Shown piece by piece: positions 8,477-15,532 of a stretch of 17,755 nt of DNA. How positions within the stretch are numbered: the stretch's first letter is position 1; every line of letters begins with the position of its first letter. The translations under genes were made by a program, and so were the position numbers. The DNA is from Methanosarcinaceae archaeon (GTDB lineage Archaea > Halobacteriota > Methanosarcinia > Methanosarcinales > Methanosarcinaceae), in the NCBI GenBank assembly GCA_016926455.1, contig JAFGOO010000211.1:1-17755 (forward strand). The letters run 5' to 3'. The notes beneath the pieces were generated by a model that did not search any database, had not been told where the DNA came from, and saw only the letters and a program-made list of their open reading frames with translations.

Positions 8477-9844
8477 ATGGGAGTTAATAGCGAAGAAAGT
8501 AAGAAAAAGCTTGTGATTATTGGCGGTGGTGCGGTTGGGATGGCTGTTGCAACACACACACACCGGTGTGGTGGCTATTCTATTACAGTGCTATCTAAAG
8601 ATTCGCACACTGCATACAGCCAGTGCGGAATCCCTTTTGTACTCGGTGGTGAGATTAAGGATTTTAACAGCTTGTTAATCAGAAGTATTGAGTACTTTGA
8701 ACAGATGGGGATCAGGACGAGGCTGAACACTGTGGTTGATGACATTGATTTGGATACAAAAACCATTGGTTGCAGCGGTAAGAGGGTTCATTTTGATAAA
8801 CTGGTAATTGCAACCGGAAGTGTGCCATATGTTCCAGAAAGCATTGAATTCGACAGGTCACTTGGCAACGTGTTTACTCTCCGCACCCTCACGGATGGCG
8901 TTAAGATCGATGATGCATTTAAGTCAGCTAAAAATCTGGTAATCATAGGTGCAGGTTCCATTGGAGTGGAAGTGGCATTGGGGGCGGTAAAACGTGGGAT
9001 TTCCACGACGTTGGTTAATCGCGGTCATTTTATACTCTCGCACAACATTGACCCTGATATGTCGGAAATTGTTCGCATGTATCTTGAATCAAAAGGCTTG
9101 AACTTGATAACTGGTTCGATCCCGGAATCAATAACCGGCAGTGGAAATGTGGAATCTGTGACCATTGGAGGTAATCATATTCCGGCGGATGTCGTGATAA
9201 TCTCAACAGGTGTGAAACCTGAAACCTCGCTTGCAAATAGTGCAGGTATAACTATCGGCAGTACAGGAGGTATTGTGGTAAATGAAAACCTGAATGTAAG
9301 TATAAATGACGATTTCCATCCAGATGTGTATGCAGGTGGAGAATGCGTAGAAGTCCATGCTTTTGTAACGGGTGAACCCATGCTGAACCAGCTTGGAAGT
9401 GAAGCAAGACGTATGGCTGCACGTATCACGGATAACCTGTGCGGCACTCTTTCAACAATGCCTTTCCTTGTAAATCCATGGGTATGCATTGCCGGAGGTC
9501 TCCAGATAGGATCAGTGGGTCTCACTAGCCAAGTTGCTTTGAAAAGCGGTATAAAAGTTATAACAGGAATGTCCAAGGGTGAAACCCGTGCAGGCTACTA
9601 TCCAGGAGGCAGCCATATATTTATAAAGCTACTCTTCAGGGAACGCCACCTGATAGGTGCACAGGTGATTGCAGGTGAAGGTGTTAAAGAGCGCATAGAC
9701 TGTCTTTCCTTTGCAATCAAAAAACGTTTGACAATTGATGACCTTTTAAATATGGAAACATGCTATGCACCTCCAGTATCTATGCTTGTGGACCCACTCA
9801 GGTACGCAGCTGAAGATGCACTTAAAAAGATGCAGCAGGAATGA
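8477..9844 (+). CDS. FAD-dependent pyridine nucleotide-disulfide oxidoreductase, CoA-disulfide reductase/NADH oxidase-like
   Basis: The 455-residue protein has the two-Rossmann plan of the family. FAD binding starts at LVIIGGGAVGMA (12-23), and NAD(P)H binding is in the middle (LVIIGAGSIGVEVA). An FAD 'ATG' motif is seen in KLVIATGSVPYVP, the second FAD motif is in VYAGGECVEVH, and a C-terminal dimerisation domain follows. A single redox cysteine, Cys50, lies in AYSQCGIPF, the position of the catalytic Cys of CoA-disulfide reductases and NADH oxidases, rather than the CxxxxC of classical disulfide reductases. The likely activity is NAD(P)H-dependent reduction of CoA disulfide, polysulfide or O2; the substrate is not decidable from sequence. 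The gene is probably leaderless. rtcA follows after one base, so the two are co-transcribed. Confidence 0.88.
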   Translation: MGVNSEESKKKLVIIGGGAVGMAVATHTHRCGGYSITVLSKDSHTAYSQCGIPFVLGGEIKDFNSLLIRSIEYFEQMGIRTRLNTVVDDIDLDTKTIGCSGKRVHFDKLVIATGSVPYVPESIEFDRSLGNVFTLRTLTDGVKIDDAFKSAKNLVIIGAGSIGVEVALGAVKRGISTTLVNRGHFILSHNIDPDMSEIVRMYLESKGLNLITGSIPESITGSGNVESVTIGGNHIPADVVIISTGVKPETSLANSAGITIGSTGGIVVNENLNVSINDDFHPDVYAGGECVEVHAFVTGEPMLNQLGSEARRMAARITDNLCGTLSTMPFLVNPWVCIAGGLQIGSVGLTSQVALKSGIKVITGMSKGETRAGYYPGGSHIFIKLLFRERHLIGAQVIAGEGVKERIDCLSFAIKKRLTIDDLLNMETCYAPPVSMLVDPLRYAAEDALKKMQQE

Positions 9845-9845
9845 C

Positions 9846-10850
9846 ATGATTAAGATTGATGGTTCATACGGCGAAGGAGGAGGGCAGATCGTCAGGACTG
9901 CAGTGGCCCTCTCTGCGGTGACAGGTGAGGAGGTTTGCGTAAAAAACATACGCAAGAACCGTCCTGAACCCGGGCTTAAGGCACAGCACCTGAAAGCAAT
10001 ACAGACGGCTGCACTGATATGTGATGCATATGTGACCGGTCTTTCACTTCAATCTACCAGAATCTGTTTTTCTCCAGAGGAAATTAGGGGGGGTAAACAT
10101 GAAATCGACATCGGAACTGCCGGGAGTATCTCGTTACTGCTACAGTGTCTCATGCCAGCTGCGGCACACGCAAGAGACGAACTCGAACTTATCATTAAAG
10201 GGGGTACGGATGTTGCTTGGTCACCACCCATTGATCATCTGATAAATGTCACCAATAATGCCTTATCTAAAATGGGGTATGATTGTGAAATAGAGGTTCT
10301 TGCACGTGGATATTATCCAAAGGGTGGTGGATGTGTGCGTGCACGGATTGAACCTTCAAAACTTAAATGCTACGACTTTACGATGGAAAAGTGTCAGATA
10401 TCCGGTATATCACATTGTTCAAACCTGCCCAAACATGTGGCAAAAAAACAGGCGGATTCTGCTGCCGAATCGGTTAAAGCCGCAGGATATGGGTGCCACA
10501 TTAATACTGAATATGCACAACATTTTTCCACAGGTAGCGGAATAACGTTATGGTGTGGCCTGCTTGGTGGAAGTGCGCTTGGAAAGAGGGGTTTGCCTGC
10601 CGAGAAGGTTGGAAGGAGTGCTGCAAAAGAACTGCTAACTGAGTTAGAATCAGGTGCTTCTGTGGATGTGCATCTTGCCGACCAGTTAATCCCATATATG
10701 GGGCTTTCAGGAGGTGGTTCTTATACAGTGAGGGAACTGTCCCAACATACAAGAACGAACATCTGGGTAACGGAGCAATTCCTTGATGTGATTTTCAAAA
10801 TACAAAAAAGAGATAAATTGTTGGAAGTATCAGTCAATCAGACTGTTTAA
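9846..10850 (+). CDS. rtcA: RNA 3'-terminal phosphate cyclase RtcA
   Basis: RtcA uses ATP to turn an RNA 3'-phosphate into a 2',3'-cyclic phosphate through a covalent AMP-histidine intermediate. From the ATG at 9846 the protein is 334 residues, close to E. coli RtcA (338), and it begins MIKIDGSYGEGGGQIVR, the expected family N-terminus. An in-frame ATG at 9765 would add 27 residues that overlap the upstream gene and is rejected. Other landmarks are RPEPGLKAQH, KGGTDVAWSPPIDH, the signature RGYYPKGGGCV, HLADQLIPYMGL from 276, and SQHTRTN with His301, the likely adenylated histidine. AGGA just upstream can serve as ribosome binding site. The stop overlaps by four bases with the stop of the convergent kptA. 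Confidence 0.94.
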   Translation: MIKIDGSYGEGGGQIVRTAVALSAVTGEEVCVKNIRKNRPEPGLKAQHLKAIQTAALICDAYVTGLSLQSTRICFSPEEIRGGKHEIDIGTAGSISLLLQCLMPAAAHARDELELIIKGGTDVAWSPPIDHLINVTNNALSKMGYDCEIEVLARGYYPKGGGCVRARIEPSKLKCYDFTMEKCQISGISHCSNLPKHVAKKQADSAAESVKAAGYGCHINTEYAQHFSTGSGITLWCGLLGGSALGKRGLPAEKVGRSAAKELLTELESGASVDVHLADQLIPYMGLSGGGSYTVRELSQHTRTNIWVTEQFLDVIFKIQKRDKLLEVSVNQTV

Positions 10851-11476
10851 TCTTCTGGTTCCACTACACTAATGTAATCCACTGGCACGCATTCTGCTAA
10901 TACTATATCATCGTTTACGGTCATGATAGAAATTCCATCCTCCTGTGCGGCCTTTGCATCGATCTCAAGGACGATGGGGTCGTCAGTATGGACTGAGGCG
11001 GCTTCATTCGCTCTTTTGTAGGATGTACTGAGATGAACATATCTCTGGCGTATCGGCTGTATTCCGTTCTCAAGAAGCATATCCACTTCTTCTTGGCTAG
11101 CGCCGTAGTAAAGGTTCAGTAGTTCGTTTTCCGGATAGTCCAGTTCAACGTCAACAGAATGCCCGTATCGTGCTCTTATAAGTGAACCGTCGATTTCGTA
11201 CCTATTTTTTTCATCGGATTGAACAAGAGCAATGAGACGCTCCTGTGTTGCCCATTTGTACCTTCTTTTCATGATATCACAAAGATGATCAATTTCCACC
11301 CAGCCCCTGAGATTCATTTTAAGGCCAACATCATCAGGAAAATGTCTGAGTGCACCTGAAATGAATCTTCCAAGACGCTCCTCACGCTCAGTATCAAGCA
11401 CATACCTCCCCTCGGTTCCACAGGCAGGACATGCATCACCTCTGAAGTAGCCATGTTCTTCACATTTGCGAATCAT
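10847..11476 (-). CDS. kptA: RNA 2'-phosphotransferase KptA/Tpt1 with N-terminal zinc ribbon
   Basis: KptA moves an internal RNA 2'-phosphate onto NAD+, yielding ADP-ribose 1'',2''-cyclic phosphate and nicotinamide. From the ATG at 11476 it has 209 residues. An N-terminal zinc ribbon is formed by Cys5, His8, Cys16 and Cys19 and is common in euryarchaeal forms. The catalytic pair Arg44-His45 lies in GALRHFPDDVGL, a third arginine (Arg101) is in SLIRARYGHS, and Arg143/Arg145 precede VHLS. The usual LYHGT motif reads LYYGA (122-126). A longer frame to 11545 would overlap the MFS gene by 47 bases and lacks family similarity, so I chose the start before the zinc ribbon. The gene lies 22 bases after the MFS stop and may have its own leaderless promoter: TATA-like sequence around 11505, 29 bases upstream. 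Confidence 0.9.
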   Translation of the reverse strand: MIRKCEEHGYFRGDACPACGTEGRYVLDTEREERLGRFISGALRHFPDDVGLKMNLRGWVEIDHLCDIMKRRYKWATQERLIALVQSDEKNRYEIDGSLIRARYGHSVDVELDYPENELLNLYYGASQEEVDMLLENGIQPIRQRYVHLSTSYKRANEAASVHTDDPIVLEIDAKAAQEDGISIMTVNDDIVLAECVPVDYISVVEPED

Positions 11477-11498
11477 GATATCGACATATGTTTTATTG

Positions 11499-12593
11499 TT
11501 AATATATCTTGTTAAAATTATGTATTTCATCAATAGGGTAATCAAGTACTCTAAATATCACAAAGCTTAGCAGTGACAGAACGACTCCTGCAAGCAGTGT
11601 GGCTTTAAATCCATACACCTGCAGTAGCATACCGCCAAGGAGGGCACCAGTAATCCCTGCCGCGCCAATCATGGAATTAATTAGACCTGCAGCTGTTGCT
11701 TTGTCGGGGTTGCGCTCAACTACCATCTGTGTGGAACCCACATACAGGAACGACCAGGAAGATCCCACTAGGAGCATGCCGGGTATGATGTAGGGGAAAG
11801 ACGGGGCAAATATGTAGGTTATGAACGCAAGTGCAGAAAGAAGGTACCCCCAGACTACCATTTTCTCGTTCCTTAAACCCTCCAGTCTTCGCATGATCAA
11901 GAATTGGAGTGCTGGGTTAATTGCATATATCATGCCTATCCAGAAAGTATTTGCTCCAAGTTCGGTAAGATACAGCGGCAGGATCGTCCAGACAGAGACA
12001 GCACCAGTGTGCCGTATGAATAATGAGAGATAAATGCCAATATTTCTGGTGAATGTTTCAACTGAGAAATAACTGACATTAAGTATAGGTTTTTCAATAT
12101 CCTTGAGCCCAAAGGCGCTGAACAGTGCAAAGCAGTAAAAGAGGGAGGAGATTACAAAAAGGTATTGTATGTTCCCGATCAGTCCAGCAATCAGGTAGCC
12201 TGCCAGCCATCCAAGTGACCCAAAGGAACTGAACTTACCAATGCTGCGTTTTTGGTAATGAACGTAGGCAATGAGAGCTGCTGGATACATCCCTACACTG
12301 AATCCAGCAAGTCCCCTGGTGACTGCAAGCGAAAGCGGGTCGTATGCAAAGACCTGAAGAAAGAAAGTGATGGCACCGGCGGTTAGCCCTACCATGACAA
12401 CAATCCGAAGACGGTGGATATCAGCCACTTTTCCAAATATAAAAGATGAGACAAATGAAGATGCACCGAAGATTGCGCTTATGACCCCTATCTCGAAATA
12501 TGACGCTCCGAGTGACTCAGCTAGGAGCGGGATGAAGATGATGGACATCATGTAGGATGAATTTGTCAAAAGCTGGATTGTGTTGAGCCTCAT
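11499..12593 (-). CDS. Major facilitator superfamily transporter
   Basis: A 364-residue polytopic membrane protein from the ATG at 12593; a TTG at 12602 would add three residues. Repeated hydrophobic segments of about 20 residues run throughout, consistent with 11-12 helices. The loop after the second helix has GKVADIHRLR (54-63), matching MFS motif A (GxxxDxxxRR-like). The second half begins after a central hydrophilic stretch around LKDIEKP. Substrate cannot be told; the short size and motif resemble drug/metabolite exporters of DHA1 type. A TATA-like stretch on the minus strand (complement of about 12614-12624) is centred 26 bases before the ATG, so the message may be leaderless. kptA follows on the same strand with a 22-base gap, but a shared role is not evident. 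Confidence 0.85.
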   Translation of the reverse strand: MRLNTIQLLTNSSYMMSIIFIPLLAESLGASYFEIGVISAIFGASSFVSSFIFGKVADIHRLRIVVMVGLTAGAITFFLQVFAYDPLSLAVTRGLAGFSVGMYPAALIAYVHYQKRSIGKFSSFGSLGWLAGYLIAGLIGNIQYLFVISSLFYCFALFSAFGLKDIEKPILNVSYFSVETFTRNIGIYLSLFIRHTGAVSVWTILPLYLTELGANTFWIGMIYAINPALQFLIMRRLEGLRNEKMVVWGYLLSALAFITYIFAPSFPYIIPGMLLVGSSWSFLYVGSTQMVVERNPDKATAAGLINSMIGAAGITGALLGGMLLQVYGFKATLLAGVVLSLLSFVIFRVLDYPIDEIHNFNKIY

Positions 12594-12760
12594 TGATCCC
12601 AACAGGAGTTAGGTATATTTTAAATTATTGTATATGCGGAAAACTTTCGTCAGGTTATTATGCTATATTATACAACACTGACGTTATCTGAAGTTGAAAG
12701 TATGCGAGCCAGTTTAAACATATCGTTGGTGCGATTAGAAATTGGGTAGCCGGTGTAATC
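12594..12760. promoter_or_regulatory. Divergent promoter region between MFS and RPA genes
   Basis: The spacer is AT-rich. The sequence CTATATTATAC (about 12663-12673) is a TATA candidate readable on both strands. It lies between the perfectly inverted arms CGTCAG (12648-12653) and CTGACG (12678-12683). A second TATA-like run at 12614-12624 fits the minus-strand MFS gene. For RPA a ribosome binding site GGTG at about 12752-12755 stands five bases before the ATG at 12761. No coding frame is supported here. Confidence 0.45.
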
Positions 12761-13885
12761 ATGGATGAAATTGATGAAATTTACAACAAACTTGGCGGGA
12801 TCATCAGCAAAGATGAGTTTTTAGAAAGGGTTAATGAAAAGATCGAACTAATGAGCGGTCTGTGTGATAAGAAGACGGCAGCAATGCTTGTTGCTCATGA
12901 CCTGGGTGTTACCGATACCGGCAGGGATATTACAAAGGTTGCAGATATTACCGCAGACATGGGTAATGTGAATTTTATCGCTAAGGTAATGTCCGTATTT
13001 CCTGTCAGGGAGTTTAACCGTAATGACGGAAGCATCGGCAAGGTGGGCAATCTCATCGTTGCCGATGAGACAGGTTCGATCCGCTTGACACTCTGGGATG
13101 ATAAGGCAGATATGATCATGACAAAGAGCATCATTGCCGGTCAGAATGTCCAAGTAAGCGGCTATGCGAAAGAAGGTTACTCGGGGATCGAGGTCAATGT
13201 TGGTAGGAATGGTGTGCTCATCAGGACAGACGAGGTCGTGGAAGCCGCGCTTAAGTCGCAGAAGATTAAAGATATCAAGGACGGTATGGGGGATATCAAT
13301 ATCTCAGGGAGGGTGCTGGATATTTGGGATGTCAAGACGTTTGCCAGAAAGGATGGCTCAGAGGGTCGTGTGTGCAATATCCTGATTGGGGATGATACCG
13401 GCAAGATTAGGGTAACGCTCTGGGACGATAAATCGGATTTCACAAAGGAACTGAATATCGATGATTCGGTTGTGATCATAAATGGCTATGCCCGCGAGAA
13501 CAATTTCAGCCAGCAGGTGGAGATTCAGGTCGGCACCCACAGCGTGATAAAAAAAGCAGATACTGCGGTCGAGTACGCCGAGACCTTCGTGCCTATTGCG
13601 GATATAGTGCCTGAGGAAGTGTATTCTATCAAGGGTGCAGTATCAGGACTTGGAGAACTCAGGGAATTCACAAGGGATGACGGTAGTCTTAGTATGGTAT
13701 CCAACATCTATGTTTCCGACGATAGCGGGCGCATACGAGTTGCACTCTGGGCAGAGAATGCAACACTGGTTGATGAACTTGATATCGATACACCTATCCA
13801 GATTATCGATGCCTTTGCAAAATCCGGCTGGAACGATGAAGTGGAACTCAGTGTGGGCAACAGGAGCAGGGTTGTTATTTTGTAG
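12761..13885 (+). CDS. Replication protein A-like single-stranded DNA-binding protein, three OB folds
   Basis: RPA coats single-stranded DNA in replication, recombination and repair. The 374-residue protein has a helical N-terminal segment (1-65) and then three OB folds at about 70-155, 179-264 and 288-374. Each has the same core: a basic/aromatic strand (REFNRNDGS, KTFARKDGS, REFTRDDGS), then (N)LIVADETGSIRLTLW, NILIGDDTGKIRVTLW or NIYVSDDSGRIRVALW. OB folds one and two are closest to each other. No C-terminal CxxC zinc finger is present, unlike some euryarchaeal RPAs, so this is an RPA1-type form with fewer OB folds than the four of some Methanosarcina RPA1. The stop is TAG, after which the same frame stays open for 80 codons. 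The ribosome binding site GGTG supports the start. Confidence 0.92.
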   Translation: MDEIDEIYNKLGGIISKDEFLERVNEKIELMSGLCDKKTAAMLVAHDLGVTDTGRDITKVADITADMGNVNFIAKVMSVFPVREFNRNDGSIGKVGNLIVADETGSIRLTLWDDKADMIMTKSIIAGQNVQVSGYAKEGYSGIEVNVGRNGVLIRTDEVVEAALKSQKIKDIKDGMGDINISGRVLDIWDVKTFARKDGSEGRVCNILIGDDTGKIRVTLWDDKSDFTKELNIDDSVVIINGYARENNFSQQVEIQVGTHSVIKKADTAVEYAETFVPIADIVPEEVYSIKGAVSGLGELREFTRDDGSLSMVSNIYVSDDSGRIRVALWAENATLVDELDIDTPIQIIDAFAKSGWNDEVELSVGNRSRVVIL

Positions 13886-14290
13886 AGGTTTAGGGAAGGT
13901 ATTTTTGATACAGGCTACCCGGAAATTGCGGCATTGTACATTCTAGCACCTCTGGGTGCCATTTCCAACAGGATATACAATTTCAAAGATAGTACTGGAG
14001 GAAGCAAAGAAATGATGGATTTGATATTTGATTTTACTGAAAGGTTGCTCGGGGTGAAAACAGGAACTTTTATGCAGCATGCAATAAAAATGGAGGAAAA
14101 GGTATCAGTGAACTGGTGTTTGCATTAGTGAACATACCATAAGCGTGCCAGTCTATGTACCAATGTTGATATTAAGAGGACTCAGAAGAACTACTCCAAA
14201 TAATCGAAGATTATTATCAGCAAATGATTGCATTAGATTTAATTTTAAATAATCTTATTGATTCACAGAAAAAAAGGAGATACATAAAAA
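13886..14290 (+). other. 405-base gap: in-frame extension of RPA, possible gene remnant, CARDB-gene promoter
   Basis: No gene is convincing here. Directly after the RPA TAG the same frame runs 80 codons to a second TAG (14126-14128). Its conceptual peptide has a hydrophobic patch (ALYILAPLGAI) and an amphipathic stretch (MMDLIFDFTERLLG), with no ATG before codon 53 or so and only a TTG at 13934. A second open stretch from about 14176 runs into the next gene in another frame (SEELLQIIEDYYQQM); it lacks a start and looks coiled-coil-like. Both could be remnants of decayed genes or chance. The end holds an AT-rich TATA candidate (TTTTAAATAA, 14243-14252) and ribosome binding site GGAGA (14276-14280) for the next gene. 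Confidence 0.35.
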
Positions 14291-15517
14291 ATGAATCACA
14301 ATATCAAACTAACATATTTATGCCTATTAGTTTTTACAATTATTCTAACAGGAATTTCTAATGCTGAAACAGGGTTTTCTGGTGACGAACGTGTAACGGC
14401 AGAGATACAAGAAATAACTCCTAGTTCAGTAGGCATCGATGAAGAATTCACCTTAGGAATTAATCTTGAGAGCTCCGGCACCAGAGTTCCTGAGAATATT
14501 ACCTTTGAAATAATAAGCATCCCTCCAGACATCATAGTTACAGAAAATCTGGTTACGCATATTCCTAAATTAGTTTATAGTACAAGTGGAAGGTACCTGG
14601 TATATCACATGAGAACAACTCCTGATGCTAATCCTGGCCCTCATATTATAAAAATGAAATTAACATATGGAAATGAGCAGGTTAAAAGATCAGAAGATTA
14701 TCAAGTTGAAATAAGAGTTATAGGGGAAGATGCAGAACCAAGAATATCTTCTGTCAATACAGATCCTGAATATATCTATGAAGGAGATACAGTTGATTTA
14801 AGGTTAGGCATAGAAAACTTTGGTGATACACTAGCAAAATCTGTAGAAGTTAGTTTAGATCATGATTTTAAAGGAATTAAAAACTCTACAATTGGAACTC
14901 TTGACTTAAATGGCAGTCAAATTGCATTATTCAAGTTTAAGGCAAACAAGTCAGGAGAGTTTGAAATCCCTGTTATTATAGAGTATGAAGATGATTTTGG
15001 TAAGCAAAAAGATGAATATGACATTAAAATAACTGTGCTTGATAAAAAAGGAAGTTTGAATCTTGCATCTGTAAAGGTTGATCCGGTTCTTCCTTATATG
15101 GGTGATACTGTAGAATTGACCATGAGAATCGAAAACTCTGGTGACAGAACAATAAATTCAATAAGAGTCTATATCGACCATCCATTCAAAGGATTAAAAG
15201 AATCCTTTATCGGGACTCTTGATCCAAATGAAGACGGACCTGCAGTAATTACGTTTATAGCTGATCAGGCAGGAGAATACGAAATCCCTGTAACCATAAC
15301 GTATAGTGATGATTTTGGAGAAGAACAAATTGAAACGAAAGTCAATCTTATTGTCATGGAAGAGGAAGGTGGAGCAGGAACAGCTGTAATTGTATTGCTG
15401 GTCTTAGCAGTTATTGGAGGACTAATCTATACTAATTATAAAACAACAAAATCAAAAGATAAGGTAATTAAGCAGTTAATGGAAGGAAGCGGTAACTCTG
15501 CTAACAACAAAAAATAA
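14291..15517 (+). CDS. Secreted, C-terminally membrane-anchored protein with tandem CARDB-like domains (COG1361-type)
   Basis: I recognise the architecture but not a specific function. The 408 residues start with a signal peptide (1-25, hydrophobic LTYLCLLVFTIILTG, probable cleavage after SNA). A first beta-rich domain follows (about 36-145), then two near-identical CARDB-like immunoglobulin-fold domains at about 150-253 and 256-359. These align without gaps at an offset of 106 residues, with about 47 hand-counted identities in 97 positions; shared motifs are GDTV, IEN, GD, DH.FKG, IGTLD and EIPV. One transmembrane helix (363-382) and a short basic cytoplasmic tail end the protein, and four N-glycosylation sequons are visible. 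Ribosome binding site GGAGA lies ten bases before the ATG. The permease gene starts 15 bases after the stop, so it is probably an extracytoplasmic partner of the ABC transporter. Confidence 0.8.
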   Translation: MNHNIKLTYLCLLVFTIILTGISNAETGFSGDERVTAEIQEITPSSVGIDEEFTLGINLESSGTRVPENITFEIISIPPDIIVTENLVTHIPKLVYSTSGRYLVYHMRTTPDANPGPHIIKMKLTYGNEQVKRSEDYQVEIRVIGEDAEPRISSVNTDPEYIYEGDTVDLRLGIENFGDTLAKSVEVSLDHDFKGIKNSTIGTLDLNGSQIALFKFKANKSGEFEIPVIIEYEDDFGKQKDEYDIKITVLDKKGSLNLASVKVDPVLPYMGDTVELTMRIENSGDRTINSIRVYIDHPFKGLKESFIGTLDPNEDGPAVITFIADQAGEYEIPVTITYSDDFGEEQIETKVNLIVMEEEGGAGTAVIVLLVLAVIGGLIYTNYKTTKSKDKVIKQLMEGSGNSANNKK

Positions 15518-15532
15518 TGAGGGGTTTCCACT

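Noticed and set aside
8550..8575. CACACACACCGGTGTG palindrome and CA repeat
   Set aside because: It lies inside the coding sequence of the flavoprotein (HTHRCGG) and is explained by the codons.
9765..9845. N-terminal extension of RtcA from an in-frame ATG at 9765
   Set aside because: It would overlap the upstream flavoprotein gene by 80 bases. The family-typical N-terminus (MIKIDGSYGEGGGQ) starts exactly at the ATG at 9846.
11477..11545. Longer KptA start at 11545
   Set aside because: The extra 23 residues overlap the MFS gene and resemble no KptA N-terminus. The zinc ribbon begins right after the ATG at 11476.
12594..12602. TTG start for the MFS transporter at 12602
   Set aside because: It adds only three residues. 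The ATG at 12593 is a better codon and fits the distance from the TATA-like box.
12744..13920. Inverted 8-mers GGGTAGCC (12744-12751) and GGCTACCC (13913-13920) flanking the RPA gene
   Set aside because: Only eight bases, more than 1.1 kb apart, with no target-site duplication and no transposase; chance is sufficient.
13934..14128. Independent 64-residue gene starting at TTG 13934
   Set aside because: There is no ribosome binding site, a weak start codon and no recognisable family. It is better treated as the in-frame continuation after the RPA stop.
14176..14345. Open frame upstream of and overlapping the CARDB gene (SEELLQIIEDYYQQM...)
   Set aside because: No start codon at its head. It overlaps a well-supported signal peptide in another frame and is likely a remnant or chance.
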